Below are positions 52,851 through 61,919 of a stretch of 64,000 nucleotides of DNA, in pieces. This DNA is from Arenibacter algicola. GTDB lineage: Bacteria > Bacteroidota > Bacteroidia > Flavobacteriales > Flavobacteriaceae. Both the position numbers and the translations under genes were made by a program. The notes under the pieces were generated by a model. The model was not told the DNA's origin. It searched no databases and was given only the letters and a program-made list of their open reading frames with translations. The DNA lies in NCBI RefSeq assembly GCF_000733925.1, contig NZ_JPOO01000001.1, positions 434,001-498,000 on the forward strand. The letters run 5' to 3'. Each line of letters opens with the position of its first letter. Positions within the stretch are counted from its first letter, which is position 1.

Positions 52851-54053
52851 TTGAAAAATTTAAAAAAAACCCTGAGGTGGTTCGGGCCCAGTTTTGGAGT
52901 ATCTCTAAAGGATATCAGGGAATTGGGAGTGGATGGCGTGGTCACGGCATGCCACCAGGTATCCATTGGAGAAATTTGGTCTTCTGAAGTTATAAGGGCG
53001 GTCCAAAAGGAAATAGAGTCCAATGGCTTGGAATGGTCCGTAGTGGAAAGTGTTAATATACACAAAGCTATTAAATATGGTCTTCCGGAAAGGGACTTTT
53101 ATATCCGGAACTATATTGAGACTCTCCGTAATTTGGCGGAAAACAACATTAAGGTGGTCTGCTATAATTTTATGCAATTGATAGATTGGACCCGTACCAA
53201 TTTAAATTATGTACTTCCAACAGGGGCTATAAGTTTATTGTACGACCCTGTGGCAATTGCTGCTTTTGATTTGTATATCCTGCAAAGGGATGGGGCAGCT
53301 CAGGTCTATAATGATGAAATCATTCATAAGGCTGAAAATTATTATAATGACTTAGACCAGCAGGGACGTGAGCTGCTAAAAAGTGCTATATTGGCTGGGA
53401 TGCCTGGCTCCAAGGATGCCATTCCCCTTTCCGATTTTAGGGACACTCTCGAGGAAGTCAGTAAGATTGAAAAATCGGTCCTTAGGGAAAATCTGGCATA
53501 TTTTTTAAAAGCGATTATTCCGGAGGCCGAAAAGCTGGGTATAAAAATGGCCCTGCATCCGGATGATCCACCATTTCCCGTTTTTGGAATTCCCCGTATA
53601 GCCTCTACCTACGAGGATTTGGAATTTATTTTGGATTGCGTTCCTTCACCCAGCAATGGATTAACCTTTTGCTCTGGTTCCTTGGGAGCGGTGGACTCCA
53701 ATGACCTTCTTAAAATTATTCGGGATTTTGGGCCACAAATTCATTTTTTACACCTAAGAAATGTATCTAGGGAAGAAGACGGTAGATTCTATGAAGCCGC
53801 CCATTTGGATGGATCCATTCCCATGTCCAAGATAATGCTGGAAATTGTTAAGGAGCAATTAAGTAGACATGAAAGTGGATATGGGGAGGTGGCAATACCC
53901 ATCAGGCCGGATCACGGACATGTTTTGTTGGATGATAAAAAAAGAAAAGACGAATTCTATTCGGGGTATTCGCTAATAGGGAGGGCTATTGGTATGGCAG
54001 AGCTCTATGGCCTGGAAAAGGGCATTAGGGAAATGTTGTTCAAACCAGATTAG
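52851..54053 (+). CDS. uxuA: Mannonate dehydratase UxuA
   Basis: UxuA removes water from D-mannonate to form 2-keto-3-deoxy-D-gluconate. The 400-residue enzyme is of normal length. Family marks are LRWFGPSFGVSLKDIRELG at the N-terminus, CHQVSIGEIW, the metal-site segments ALHPDDPPFPVFGIPRI and FCSGSLG, then HLRNVSREEDGRFYEAAHLDG and RPDHGHVLL. The start is a TTG at 52851. An in-frame stop at 52839 rules out anything further upstream, and no ATG exists before the conserved RWFGP, so a non-ATG start is needed. It shares the uronate route with uxaC and the SDR. The next steps (2-keto-3-deoxygluconate kinase and aldolase) are not in this window. Confidence 0.94.
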   Translation: MKNLKKTLRWFGPSFGVSLKDIRELGVDGVVTACHQVSIGEIWSSEVIRAVQKEIESNGLEWSVVESVNIHKAIKYGLPERDFYIRNYIETLRNLAENNIKVVCYNFMQLIDWTRTNLNYVLPTGAISLLYDPVAIAAFDLYILQRDGAAQVYNDEIIHKAENYYNDLDQQGRELLKSAILAGMPGSKDAIPLSDFRDTLEEVSKIEKSVLRENLAYFLKAIIPEAEKLGIKMALHPDDPPFPVFGIPRIASTYEDLEFILDCVPSPSNGLTFCSGSLGAVDSNDLLKIIRDFGPQIHFLHLRNVSREEDGRFYEAAHLDGSIPMSKIMLEIVKEQLSRHESGYGEVAIPIRPDHGHVLLDDKKRKDEFYSGYSLIGRAIGMAELYGLEKGIREMLFKPD

Positions 54054-54183
54054 TAAATATGTAAAACAGAGGTGTTATTGTTGATGAAGATGCAACTAAA
54101 TTGCTATTATTGTAATGAATTGTTGTTAAATTTTAAAAAAAGAGTATTTTTAAGGTTTGGAATTAAAATATATAAGTCAATTG

Positions 54184-54197
54184 CGTTAACGTTAACG
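54184..54197. promoter_or_regulatory. Palindrome CGTTAACGTTAACG before TRAP operon
   Basis: A perfect 14-bp CG-centred palindrome lies 13 bases before the dctP start codon. Its form suits a LacI-family operator. At that distance a bound repressor would block the start of transcription or early elongation. The regulator is unknown and its sequence differs from both other operators in the window. Confidence 0.55.
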
Positions 54198-54210
54198 TCC
54201 AATTTAAAAA

Positions 54211-55212
54211 ATGTCTATGCAAGTTTATAAATCCCTAATGAGAAAATTAGTTGTTACAATTGGTGTTTTGGTATGTTTAGGCTTGTATTCTTGTTCAGAT
54301 ATTACGGATCACAAAACCTTGTTCTTTGCACACTCCCTACCAATAACCCATCCAGTCCATAAAGGTATTCTGGCCATGAAAGAAGCCCTTAATGAAAAAT
54401 CGGGCGGAAAATTGCAGATTAAGGTTTTTCCCGATGGCCAGTTGGGTACAGAAAGGGAGGTCTTGGAATTATTGCAGATAGGAAGCGTGGCCATGACCAA
54501 GGTAAGTGCTGCCGCCATGTCCAGTTTTGCGCCGGAATATAGGGTTCTGGGAGTACCTTATTTGTTTAGGGACAGCGAACATATGTTCAATGTCCTGGAG
54601 GGTAAAGTAGGGCAGGAGCTTCTGGAAGGAGGCAGCGAATATTTGCTACGCGGCCTCTGTTTTTATGATGCCGGGAGTAGAAGCTTCTATACCTTGGACG
54701 GATTTATAAAGACACCGGAGGATTTAAAGGGCAAAAAAATCAGGGTAATGAACGACCAAATGGCGGTTAATATGGTAAACGACCTAGGTGGTTCTGCTAC
54801 CCCTATGGCCTATGGTGAGCTTTATACTGCTCTTCAACAGCGAGTAGTGGATGGTGCAGAAAACAATGTTCCTTCCTTTGTAACCTCCAATCACTACGAG
54901 GTGTGCAAATTTTATACCTTGGACGAACATAGTATGGTACCGGATGTAGTGGTGGTAGGCACCAAATTTTGGGATACCCTGAGCGATACTGAAAAAGGAT
55001 GGTTGCAGGATGCGGCAGTTGAAAGCGTGAAAAAACAAAAAGTCTATTGGAAGGAAAACGTAGAGGAGGGTATGAAGGTCCTAAAAGAGGCAAATGTAGA
55101 AATCTATTATCCGGATAAGACTCCCTTTGTTGAAAAGACCAAGCCCATTTTGGAGGAATTGATCAAGGATCCAAAGATGAAAAAAATAATCGACCAAATT
55201 AACAATCAATAA
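54211..55212 (+). CDS. dctP: TRAP transporter substrate-binding lipoprotein DctP
   Basis: This 333-residue extracytoplasmic solute receptor binds a carboxylate and hands it to the DctQM membrane part. Lipidation at C28 (LGLYSCSDITD) anchors it to the inner membrane, unlike the free soluble receptors of proteobacteria. DctP family marks are LPITHPVHKGILAMKEALNEKSGG, VKVFPDGQLGTEREVLELLQIG-type sequence, FRDSEHMFNVLEG, and the PMAYGELYTALQQRVVDGAENN segment with the arginine that pairs with the substrate carboxylate. Given uxaC, the reductase and uxuA nearby, the ligand is probably a uronate such as glucuronate. The start at 54211 is assigned; ATGs at 54217 and 54238 are possible alternatives. 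Confidence 0.92.
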   Translation: MSMQVYKSLMRKLVVTIGVLVCLGLYSCSDITDHKTLFFAHSLPITHPVHKGILAMKEALNEKSGGKLQIKVFPDGQLGTEREVLELLQIGSVAMTKVSAAAMSSFAPEYRVLGVPYLFRDSEHMFNVLEGKVGQELLEGGSEYLLRGLCFYDAGSRSFYTLDGFIKTPEDLKGKKIRVMNDQMAVNMVNDLGGSATPMAYGELYTALQQRVVDGAENNVPSFVTSNHYEVCKFYTLDEHSMVPDVVVVGTKFWDTLSDTEKGWLQDAAVESVKKQKVYWKENVEEGMKVLKEANVEIYYPDKTPFVEKTKPILEELIKDPKMKKIIDQINNQ

Positions 55213-55700
55213 TGCAAACGACGTACAGAATATTGAATAAGGCCATTGAAGGGTTGTTGGTAATAATATTTAGTTTATTGGTGCTGGATGTGGTGTGGCA
55301 GGTAGTCTCCCGATATGTGGTGGGACAATCCAGCTCCTTTACCGAGGAATTTGCTAGATTTTCGTTGATCTGGCTAACCGTTTTGGGTGCCGCTTATATC
55401 AACGGACAAAAGGAAGGACATCTGTCCATGGATTTTTTATTATCCAAACTTCCAGTAGACAAACAAAAAAGGAGACATAGAATAATACAGGTAGTGATGG
55501 CTGTTTTCGCCTTGGTCATTATGGTTATTGGTGGAGGTAATTTAGTTTACACTACTTTAAAGTTGGGACAATTGTCCCCTGCTTTATTGGTGCCACTTGG
55601 CTATGTGTACGCCATTGTGCCTATTAGTGGGCTAATGATCATTTTCTTTTCCGTTTATCATATTAAAATAACCTTTAACGCCAACAACAATGAGTATTGA
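55212..55700 (+). CDS. dctQ: TRAP transporter small permease DctQ
   Basis: This 162-residue protein has four hydrophobic spans with the sequence LLVIIFSLLVLDVVWQVVSRYV and, after it, SSFTEEFARFSLIWLTVLGAAYINGQKEGHLSMDF, a hallmark of DctQ. It forms the small membrane subunit of the tripartite transporter. Its ATG overlaps the dctP stop by one base (TAATG), and it overlaps dctM by 11 bases, so the three genes are translationally coupled. Confidence 0.93.
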   Translation: MQTTYRILNKAIEGLLVIIFSLLVLDVVWQVVSRYVVGQSSSFTEEFARFSLIWLTVLGAAYINGQKEGHLSMDFLLSKLPVDKQKRRHRIIQVVMAVFALVIMVIGGGNLVYTTLKLGQLSPALLVPLGYVYAIVPISGLMIIFFSVYHIKITFNANNNEY

Positions 55701-57000
55701 AACCATAAGTATCCTAGTATTGTTTATTAGTTTTATGGGTTTGTTGGCCTACGGAGTACCAGTGGCTTATGCCATTGGGATTTCAACAACGATAACATTA
55801 TTGATCAATATAGCATTCATGCCTTCCATCACAACGGTAAGTCAAAGGATGACGACAGGTATCGATAATTTTGCCTTATTGGCCATTCCCTTCTTTATTT
55901 TGGCAGGGGAAATTATGAATCGGGGAGGTATTGCGAATCGTTTGATAGACTTTGCAAAATCGCTTATCGGTAGTTTGCCCGGTGGATTGGCATATGTTAA
56001 TATAATTTCCGCCATGTTGTTTGGGGCCATATCAGGATCGGCCATTGCAGCTGCATCGGCCATTGGAAGTACTTTGACGGAAAAGATGGCTAAAGACGGT
56101 TATCCAAGGGAATTTAGTGCAGCCGTTAATATTAGTGCATCAACAACAGGACTATTGATCCCGCCGAGTAACGTTTTAATAATCTTTGCGTTGGCCAGTG
56201 GAGGAACCGCATCGGTAGCCGCTCTGTTTATTGCTGGGTATATACCCGGTATTTTGGTAGGTCTGGCCATTATGATGATGGTGTATTTTTATGCTAGAAA
56301 AAAAGGCTTGCCCAAGGAAGAAAGGGTGGGTTTTAAAAAGCTGTTCCGCGATTTTAGGAATGCTTTTTTAAGTTTAACCTTATTGGTTATAGTCGTGGGA
56401 GGTATTGTAGTCGGTATTTTTACCGCTACGGAAGCAGCGGCTATTGCTGTAGTCTATGCCATGTTACTTGGTTTTGTAAATAGGGAACTTAAGTTTGCAG
56501 ATTTTAGGCCTATCCTTCTTCGAAGCGCCAAAACTACTGCAATAGTGATGTTCTTAATTGCTACTTCCATGGCCATGTCCTGGTTATTCTCTTTCGAGTC
56601 CATTCCGCAGTCATTAACGGGCTTCCTTTTGGAATCGGTTAAAAACCCCTTATTGGTATTGCTTTTTATAAATATCACCTTACTGGTAGTAGGTACATTT
56701 ATGGATATGACCCCGGCAGTACTTATTTTTACACCTATTTTTTTGCCAGTAGTTATGGCCTTGGGGATGCACCCGGTGCAATTTGGGATGGTAATCGTTC
56801 TCAATTTGTGTATAGGGGTATGTACCCCTCCAGTAGGTACGCTGCTGTTTGTGGGTAGTGGTGTTGCCAAAGTGCCTGTTACAAAAGTGATAAAACCGTT
56901 ATTGCCCCTATTGGCGGCAATGACTGCCGTATTGTTGATATTGACTTATGTTCCAGAACTTTCCTTGTGGCTGCCCAGAGCTTTTGGGTTGATAGATTAA
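55690..57000 (+). CDS. dctM: TRAP transporter large permease DctM
   Basis: This 436-residue protein is the large permease and ion-coupled channel of the TRAP system, with about 12 spans. Typical segments are FALLAIPFFILAGEIMNRGGIANRLIDFAKSLIG, GSAIAAASAIGSTL, STTGLLIPPSNVLIIFALASGG and the late GMVIVLNLCIGVCTPPVGTLLFVG. It imports the DctP ligand with Na+ or H+. It is the last gene of the dctPQM operon and is followed by a good terminator. Confidence 0.94.
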   Translation: MSIETISILVLFISFMGLLAYGVPVAYAIGISTTITLLINIAFMPSITTVSQRMTTGIDNFALLAIPFFILAGEIMNRGGIANRLIDFAKSLIGSLPGGLAYVNIISAMLFGAISGSAIAAASAIGSTLTEKMAKDGYPREFSAAVNISASTTGLLIPPSNVLIIFALASGGTASVAALFIAGYIPGILVGLAIMMMVYFYARKKGLPKEERVGFKKLFRDFRNAFLSLTLLVIVVGGIVVGIFTATEAAAIAVVYAMLLGFVNRELKFADFRPILLRSAKTTAIVMFLIATSMAMSWLFSFESIPQSLTGFLLESVKNPLLVLLFINITLLVVGTFMDMTPAVLIFTPIFLPVVMALGMHPVQFGMVIVLNLCIGVCTPPVGTLLFVGSGVAKVPVTKVIKPLLPLLAAMTAVLLILTYVPELSLWLPRAFGLID

Positions 57001-57028
57001 TAATTTTACAACTACAAAATTTTGTAAG

Positions 57029-57060
57029 TCCCTATTTCTTAAATGAAATAGGGATTTTTG
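57029..57060 (+). terminator. Rho-independent terminator after dctM
   Basis: TCCCTATTTC (57029-57038) and GAAATAGGGA (57045-57054) form a perfect 10-bp stem with loop TTAAAT, followed by TTTTTG. It lies 28 bases after the dctM stop. Confidence 0.9.
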
Positions 57061-57181
57061 TTTGGACCTTGTTGGTCCATGGCTTCCATATTTTTATTTG
57101 AAAAAAACTTATTTTAACGTGAGCGATATGAACTACGTGCAAGACATTGATTTCGTGTAAATTAAAAAATTGCTACAGTCC

Positions 57182-57409
57182 CCTCGAGACTGCCTAGTCG
57201 GAAAGACAGGCGGAGTCGAGAGGTTATTGAACTGTAACGCTTTTATAATGAGGTCTCGACCCTCGCTACCATTGACAACTTTACTAAACATTTTATAACC
57301 AATGTTTTGATATGATATCGTTTTAGCGGCCGAAAGTTATTTCAATTCTAATTTGGAGACAACGCTAGCCACTTCGACAGAGTCCCTTTTCGGGACGACG
57401 AGAAGTCGC
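57182..57409. repeat. Imperfect hairpin repeats in the 57001-57867 gap
   Basis: Two hairpin-forming units lie in this long gap. One has arms at about 57182-57199 and 57205-57223 built on CTCGA/TCGAG and GTC-GGAAA-GAC. The other has GTCCC/GGGAC at 57382-57386 and 57392-57396 inside ACTTC/GAAGT. The string TCTCGAC recurs at 57253 and 57594. The region looks like worn repeat or decayed mobile sequence. The remainder to 57867 is A/T-rich with no credible gene. Confidence 0.4.
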
Positions 57410-57867
57410 ACATACTGGATGAGAGCTAGATGTCTGATTTCTCATATACATTCGAAATGATAACCTCCAAATCTTCGACTTATAAGCTAAAACTGCCACT
57501 ATCCCACAACCATGGTCGTCTTTATTAGGTGCCTCCAAATCAAATTTTTGAAAAAATGTCATTTTAGCAGCTTGAAAAATAAAATTTCTTGGGTCTCGAC
57601 CGGATAGATATTATTTAAACAACGGATTTTAAATAAAATATATATCTAATTCACGTTATTTTATATAATTAATTTAGTGTTTAGCTAACGCTATAATAAT
57701 CTAAAATTAGCTGTTTTACTTCATATTAGGTTGATTTTTGTAGGACAATCATACTCCTTCCTTCCCTAGCTATATAGCATTTATTTTTTGTGACTAAAAT
57801 TATCCTATTAGTAAATATTTTGTACTTTAGTGCAAAATTAATGAGAAACTCAAAGACTTTTTAAAAC

Positions 57868-59085
57868 ATGAATATTAACGACAGAAATTACCCTAAGCAA
57901 AAGCAGACCATTATTGGAATATGTATGGATGGAACCTCTTATCCCTATTATGAAGGGGCCAAGGAGGTAATGCCCAATTTGCAAAGGTTTATTAAGGAAG
58001 GTTCCATGGGAATGGTAAAAAGTGTTATTCCATCCTTTACCAATCCGAACAATATGGCGATTGTTACAGGGGTTACACCCAAGGTGAACGGAATTTGTGG
58101 GAATTTTTATTGGGATACCGACCTTCAGGAAGAGGTAATGATGAACGATCCTAAGTATCTGAAGGTGCCAACCATTTTATCAGAGTTAAGTAAAAACGGT
58201 AGAAAAGTGGCTGTGGTTACCGCCAAGGATAAGTTGCGAAAAATGCTTGCCCACAATTTGGATGGTATCTGCTTTTCGGCAGAATTTGCCAATCAGGCTA
58301 CTATGGAGGAAAACGGTATTGAAAACGTAGAGCAAGGATTAATGGGCAAGGAAAGACCAGGTATCTATGATCCATATATTTCCGTGTATTGTATAGAGGC
58401 CGGTGCCAAATTGTTAAAGCGCGAACATTTTGATGTTATGTATTTAACAACAACCGATTTTGTGCAGCATAAATATGCTCCCGGAAGTCCGGATGCAAAC
58501 GATTTCTTATCAAAAATAGACCTTTGGCTGGGGGAACTGGACAAGTTGGGAGCCATTATCGGAGTAACCGCCGATCATGGTATGCAGGCCAAGACCAATG
58601 CGGATGGAAGTCCAAAAGTGCAGTTTATAGAACAACTTTTGGATGCCCAAAATATTAAATCGAGGGTAATATTGCCTATCACGGATCCCTATGTTGTGCA
58701 TCACGGGGCCTTGGGAGGTTATGGTACCTTGTATTTGGAAGATAAATCCCAGTTACAGGCGGCCAAGGACTATTTGTTGTCCCTGGACGGAATAGAAAAG
58801 GTACTTACCAATGCCGAGGCGGTTGAGGAATATGAACTTCCCGGCGATAGAATAGGTGACCTGGTAGTATTGGCAGATTCGGCCACTACCATTGGTAGAA
58901 CCCCTGATTGGCACGAATTGGATAAGGTTAAGGAAGGCTTGCGTTCACATGGGGGAGAACACTGTCAAGTGGTGCCCATGATATTTAACAAGAAATTGAA
59001 CGCCGAATACAGTGAAAAATTGGCGTCCGGGGCTAGTAGGAACTTCGACTTGTTCCATTTTTTGAGCAACGGATTCGCTAACTAA
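57868..59085 (+). CDS. phnA: Phosphonoacetate hydrolase PhnA
   Basis: PhnA cleaves the carbon-phosphorus bond of phosphonoacetate to give acetate and phosphate. The 405-residue protein belongs to the alkaline phosphatase superfamily. The first metal aspartate is D21 in GICMDGTSYP, the nucleophile is T58 in SFTNPNN, and other metal ligands lie in TTTDFVQHKYAPGSPDAND, VTADHGMQ and the late SHGGEHCQVV. All are present. The start ATG at 57868 fits the family. Together with PhnW and PhnY it makes the three-step 2-aminoethylphosphonate route that does not use phosphonatase (PhnX). Gene order is phnA-phnY-phnW, with gaps of 18 and 63 bp. Confidence 0.95.
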   Translation: MNINDRNYPKQKQTIIGICMDGTSYPYYEGAKEVMPNLQRFIKEGSMGMVKSVIPSFTNPNNMAIVTGVTPKVNGICGNFYWDTDLQEEVMMNDPKYLKVPTILSELSKNGRKVAVVTAKDKLRKMLAHNLDGICFSAEFANQATMEENGIENVEQGLMGKERPGIYDPYISVYCIEAGAKLLKREHFDVMYLTTTDFVQHKYAPGSPDANDFLSKIDLWLGELDKLGAIIGVTADHGMQAKTNADGSPKVQFIEQLLDAQNIKSRVILPITDPYVVHHGALGGYGTLYLEDKSQLQAAKDYLLSLDGIEKVLTNAEAVEEYELPGDRIGDLVVLADSATTIGRTPDWHELDKVKEGLRSHGGEHCQVVPMIFNKKLNAEYSEKLASGASRNFDLFHFLSNGFAN

Positions 59086-59103
59086 ACCATTTAAAACAAT
59101 ACT

Positions 59104-60531
59104 ATGATCGAGTTTGGAAGTATAATTAATGGAAAGCAGGTTACAAGTGGGGAATGGATAGATATTTATAACCCATACACCAAAAAGCAGGTGGGCAGGG
59201 TAGCTTCCTTGGATACAAAAACCTTGGATAAGGTGTTGACTGATACCAAGAACACTAAAATTAACCTTACCCGTTATGAACGGTACGATATACTGAATAA
59301 AATTGCAAATGCTTTGGAAGAGCGGGTTGATGAGGTAAGTAAAATGATTACCGATGAGACCGGACTTTGTTTAAAGGATACCCGTTATGAAGCCAGTAGA
59401 GTTTCGGATGTGCTGCGATTTTCTGCCATGAAGGCTTTGGATGATGACTCCCAGGTATTTCCCTGTGATGTTTCAAAAAATGGTAAACCAAGAAGGATAT
59501 ACACCACTCGTGTTCCCTTGGGACTCATTAGTTGTATAACGCCTTTCAACCATCCTATGAACCAAGTGGTTCACAAAATAGCCCCGGCAATTGCCACCAA
59601 CAATACTGTGGTCTTGAAACCATCTGAGAAAACTCCCTTATCGGCTTATTATTTTGCACAATTGGCCTTGGACTGTGGTCTGCCGCCCAATATGTTGAAC
59701 GTAATAAATGGTGCAGATGTGCAGGCTACGGCAGAGATGATGACCATACATCCAGAAATTACCATGGTATCCTTTACAGGGGGTAGTAAGGTTGGGAAAA
59801 TAATAGCCTCCAAAGCAGGATATAAAAAATTGGTTTTGGAGTTGGGAGGTAGTTCCGCATTGTTGGTGCTTGAAGATGCCGATATAGATGAGGCGGTAGA
59901 GGTTACCATGTCCGGAACCTTCAAAAATTCCGCCCAGCGTTGTACCGCTATTAGAAGAATTTTGGTGCATGAGAGTATAGCGGATGATTATGCCGCTAAA
60001 TTAACTGCTCGGGTTGAAGCTTTAAAATATGGGGATCCATATGATGCTGAAAATGATATGGGTACTGTTATTACCGAGGAATCCGCCAAGGAAATGGAAT
60101 TGCGTGTCCAAGATGCTATTGATAATGGAGCAATTTTATTGGCTGGACATAAAAGGGATGGTGCCCTGTATGCCCCTACCGTTTTGGATCATGTGCAAAA
60201 TGCCCATGAAGTTGTGGCCAAGGAGACCTTTGGGCCTGTTGCGCCAATAATCCGCTTTAAAACTTTGGACGAGGCCATCGATATTGCCAACGACACCCCT
60301 TACGGCCTGTCTGGCGGAGTAGTAAGTAATCACTGGCCATCCATTCAGAGAGTTATTACCGAATTGGATACCGGTACGGTAAACGTAAACGAAGCACCAA
60401 GTTACCGATTGGAATGGACACCCTTTGGAGGGGTGAAAGATTCCGGCTTGGGGTACAAGGAAGGGGTTATCGAGACCATGAAAGGGTATACCTATGTCAA
60501 GACCTATTCCCTGCCTTGGGATATAGCCTAA
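59104..60531 (+). CDS. phnY: Phosphonoacetaldehyde dehydrogenase PhnY
   Basis: PhnY oxidises phosphonoacetaldehyde to phosphonoacetate with NAD+. The 475-residue aldehyde dehydrogenase has TPFNHPMNQVVHKIAP, the general base E246 (LELGGSS) and the nucleophile C280 (NSAQRCTAIRRI). The basic QRCTAIRR stretch is typical of the PhnY branch, where arginines hold the phosphonate. It lies 18 bp after phnA, and the transaminase gene follows. The substrate assignment rests on both sequence and operon. The family name PhnY is also used for an unrelated dioxygenase (PhnY*); this one is the dehydrogenase. Confidence 0.94.
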   Translation: MIEFGSIINGKQVTSGEWIDIYNPYTKKQVGRVASLDTKTLDKVLTDTKNTKINLTRYERYDILNKIANALEERVDEVSKMITDETGLCLKDTRYEASRVSDVLRFSAMKALDDDSQVFPCDVSKNGKPRRIYTTRVPLGLISCITPFNHPMNQVVHKIAPAIATNNTVVLKPSEKTPLSAYYFAQLALDCGLPPNMLNVINGADVQATAEMMTIHPEITMVSFTGGSKVGKIIASKAGYKKLVLELGGSSALLVLEDADIDEAVEVTMSGTFKNSAQRCTAIRRILVHESIADDYAAKLTARVEALKYGDPYDAENDMGTVITEESAKEMELRVQDAIDNGAILLAGHKRDGALYAPTVLDHVQNAHEVVAKETFGPVAPIIRFKTLDEAIDIANDTPYGLSGGVVSNHWPSIQRVITELDTGTVNVNEAPSYRLEWTPFGGVKDSGLGYKEGVIETMKGYTYVKTYSLPWDIA

Positions 60532-60594
60532 TGTAAGTATCTATAATTTTTAATAAAATTTAAGTAATTCAAAAATCTTAATCGAAAATACGAA

Positions 60595-61707
60595 ATGCAA
60601 ATAAAAAGAAATGTGTTGCTCAATCCTGGTCCGGCAACTACCACTGATTCCGTAAAATTGGCCCAGGTCGTTACCGATATTTGTCCAAGGGAAAAGGAAT
60701 TCGGAGACCTAATGGAATACTGTGCCACTGAGATCACCAAATTTGTGGGAGACCCTAAGGAATATGCCACTGTTTTGTTCGGGGGTTCAGGAACGGCCAC
60801 CGTAGAGGCTATCTTGAGTTCCGTTGTACCCGAAAACGGACGCATTCTTATAATAGATAATGGTGCTTATGGCAAGCGCATGTGCCAGATAACCAAAATT
60901 TATAAATTGGATACGGTAGTTTTTGAATCGTCGTCCATAGAGCCAATTGATCTAAAAGCTCTTGAAGAGGTAATAAAAGGAGAAAAGGGGTTAACGCACT
61001 TGGCCATGATACATCATGAAACCACTACAGGTTTGTTAAATGATATTTCTGCCGTAGGGAAATTATGTGCCAACTATGATATCAGTTTTATAGTGGACTC
61101 CATGAGTGGTTTTGCTGCTATTCCAGTAGATATGAAGACCATGAATATTGATTATTTGGCAGCCAGTTCCAATAAAAATATTCAAGGAATGGCGGGAATT
61201 GGTTTTGCCATATGTAATAAGAAAGCATTGTTGGCAACAGAATCCATTCCCATGCGGAACCTCTATTTAAACTTATATGCACAGTATGCCTATTTTGAAA
61301 AAACACATCAAACCAGGTTTACTCCTCCTGTACAAACCTTCTATGCATTAAAGCAGGCCATTATAGAGACCAAAGAAGAAACCATTGTAAAGCGTTATGA
61401 CAGATATGCCAAGTCATGGGAAACATTACTAAGCGGGATAGAGGAAATGGGATTGGAATATTTAATAGATAGGGAACATCACTCTAAAATTATAACCTCT
61501 ATCATTGAGCCCAAGAATGATAAATATGATTTTGATGAAATGCACGATTATTTCTTTGAAAGAGGGTTTACCATATACCCGGGGAAGGTAAATAACTATG
61601 ATACGTTCAGGATTTCCAATATAGGACAGATCGATTATAAGGATATGGAAGACTTTCTAAAAGTATTGAAGGAATACCTTGTTCAAATAGGGTTTTTGGA
61701 AGATTGA
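60595..61707 (+). CDS. phnW: 2-aminoethylphosphonate-pyruvate transaminase PhnW
   Basis: PhnW moves the amino group of 2-aminoethylphosphonate to pyruvate, giving phosphonoacetaldehyde and alanine. The 370-residue PLP enzyme is of normal length. It starts KRNVLLNPGPATTTDSVKLA, has LFGGSGTATVEA, the PLP-pyridine aspartate D168 in FIVDSMS, and the Schiff-base lysine K194 in SSNKNIQGMAG. The C-terminus with RGFTIYPGKV and FRISNIGQI is typical. It is the first enzyme of the pathway although third in gene order. The following gap holds a hairpin and then the transporter gene. Confidence 0.96.
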   Translation: MQIKRNVLLNPGPATTTDSVKLAQVVTDICPREKEFGDLMEYCATEITKFVGDPKEYATVLFGGSGTATVEAILSSVVPENGRILIIDNGAYGKRMCQITKIYKLDTVVFESSSIEPIDLKALEEVIKGEKGLTHLAMIHHETTTGLLNDISAVGKLCANYDISFIVDSMSGFAAIPVDMKTMNIDYLAASSNKNIQGMAGIGFAICNKKALLATESIPMRNLYLNLYAQYAYFEKTHQTRFTPPVQTFYALKQAIIETKEETIVKRYDRYAKSWETLLSGIEEMGLEYLIDREHHSKIITSIIEPKNDKYDFDEMHDYFFERGFTIYPGKVNNYDTFRISNIGQIDYKDMEDFLKVLKEYLVQIGFLED

Positions 61708-61813
61708 TTTGAAGCGAACAGCAGACGAGAACCTAATAGTGAAAGTTGCTTTTTGTTTTTAATCTAAATGCAGTGGTAACTGAATAAATGTTCCACAATA
61801 TCAATAAAATGCC

Positions 61814-61848
61814 GCCACCTGTTCAGAATTATCAGAATTACAGGTGGT
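61814..61848 (+). other. Hairpin with tandem 9-mer loop between phnW and MFS gene
   Basis: CCACCTGT (61815-61822) and ACAGGTGG (61840-61847) form a perfect 8-bp stem. The loop is nearly two copies of TCAGAATTA in tandem. No T-run follows. It lies about 72 bases before the MFS start and could be an intercistronic processing or regulatory hairpin. Confidence 0.4.
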
Positions 61849-61919
61849 GCGCACCTTCTAACCATTTTCTTAGTCATGTGATCTCAAATTTTAAGAAATA
61901 TAAATAACCAATACCAAAC

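Noticed and set aside
52754..52987. 77-residue plus-strand frame overlapping the uxuA start
   Set aside because: It runs in another frame across the well-supported uxuA coding sequence and has no family match.
57365..57562. 65-residue minus-strand frame in the repeat-rich gap
   Set aside because: It spans a hairpin repeat and has no recognisable domain.
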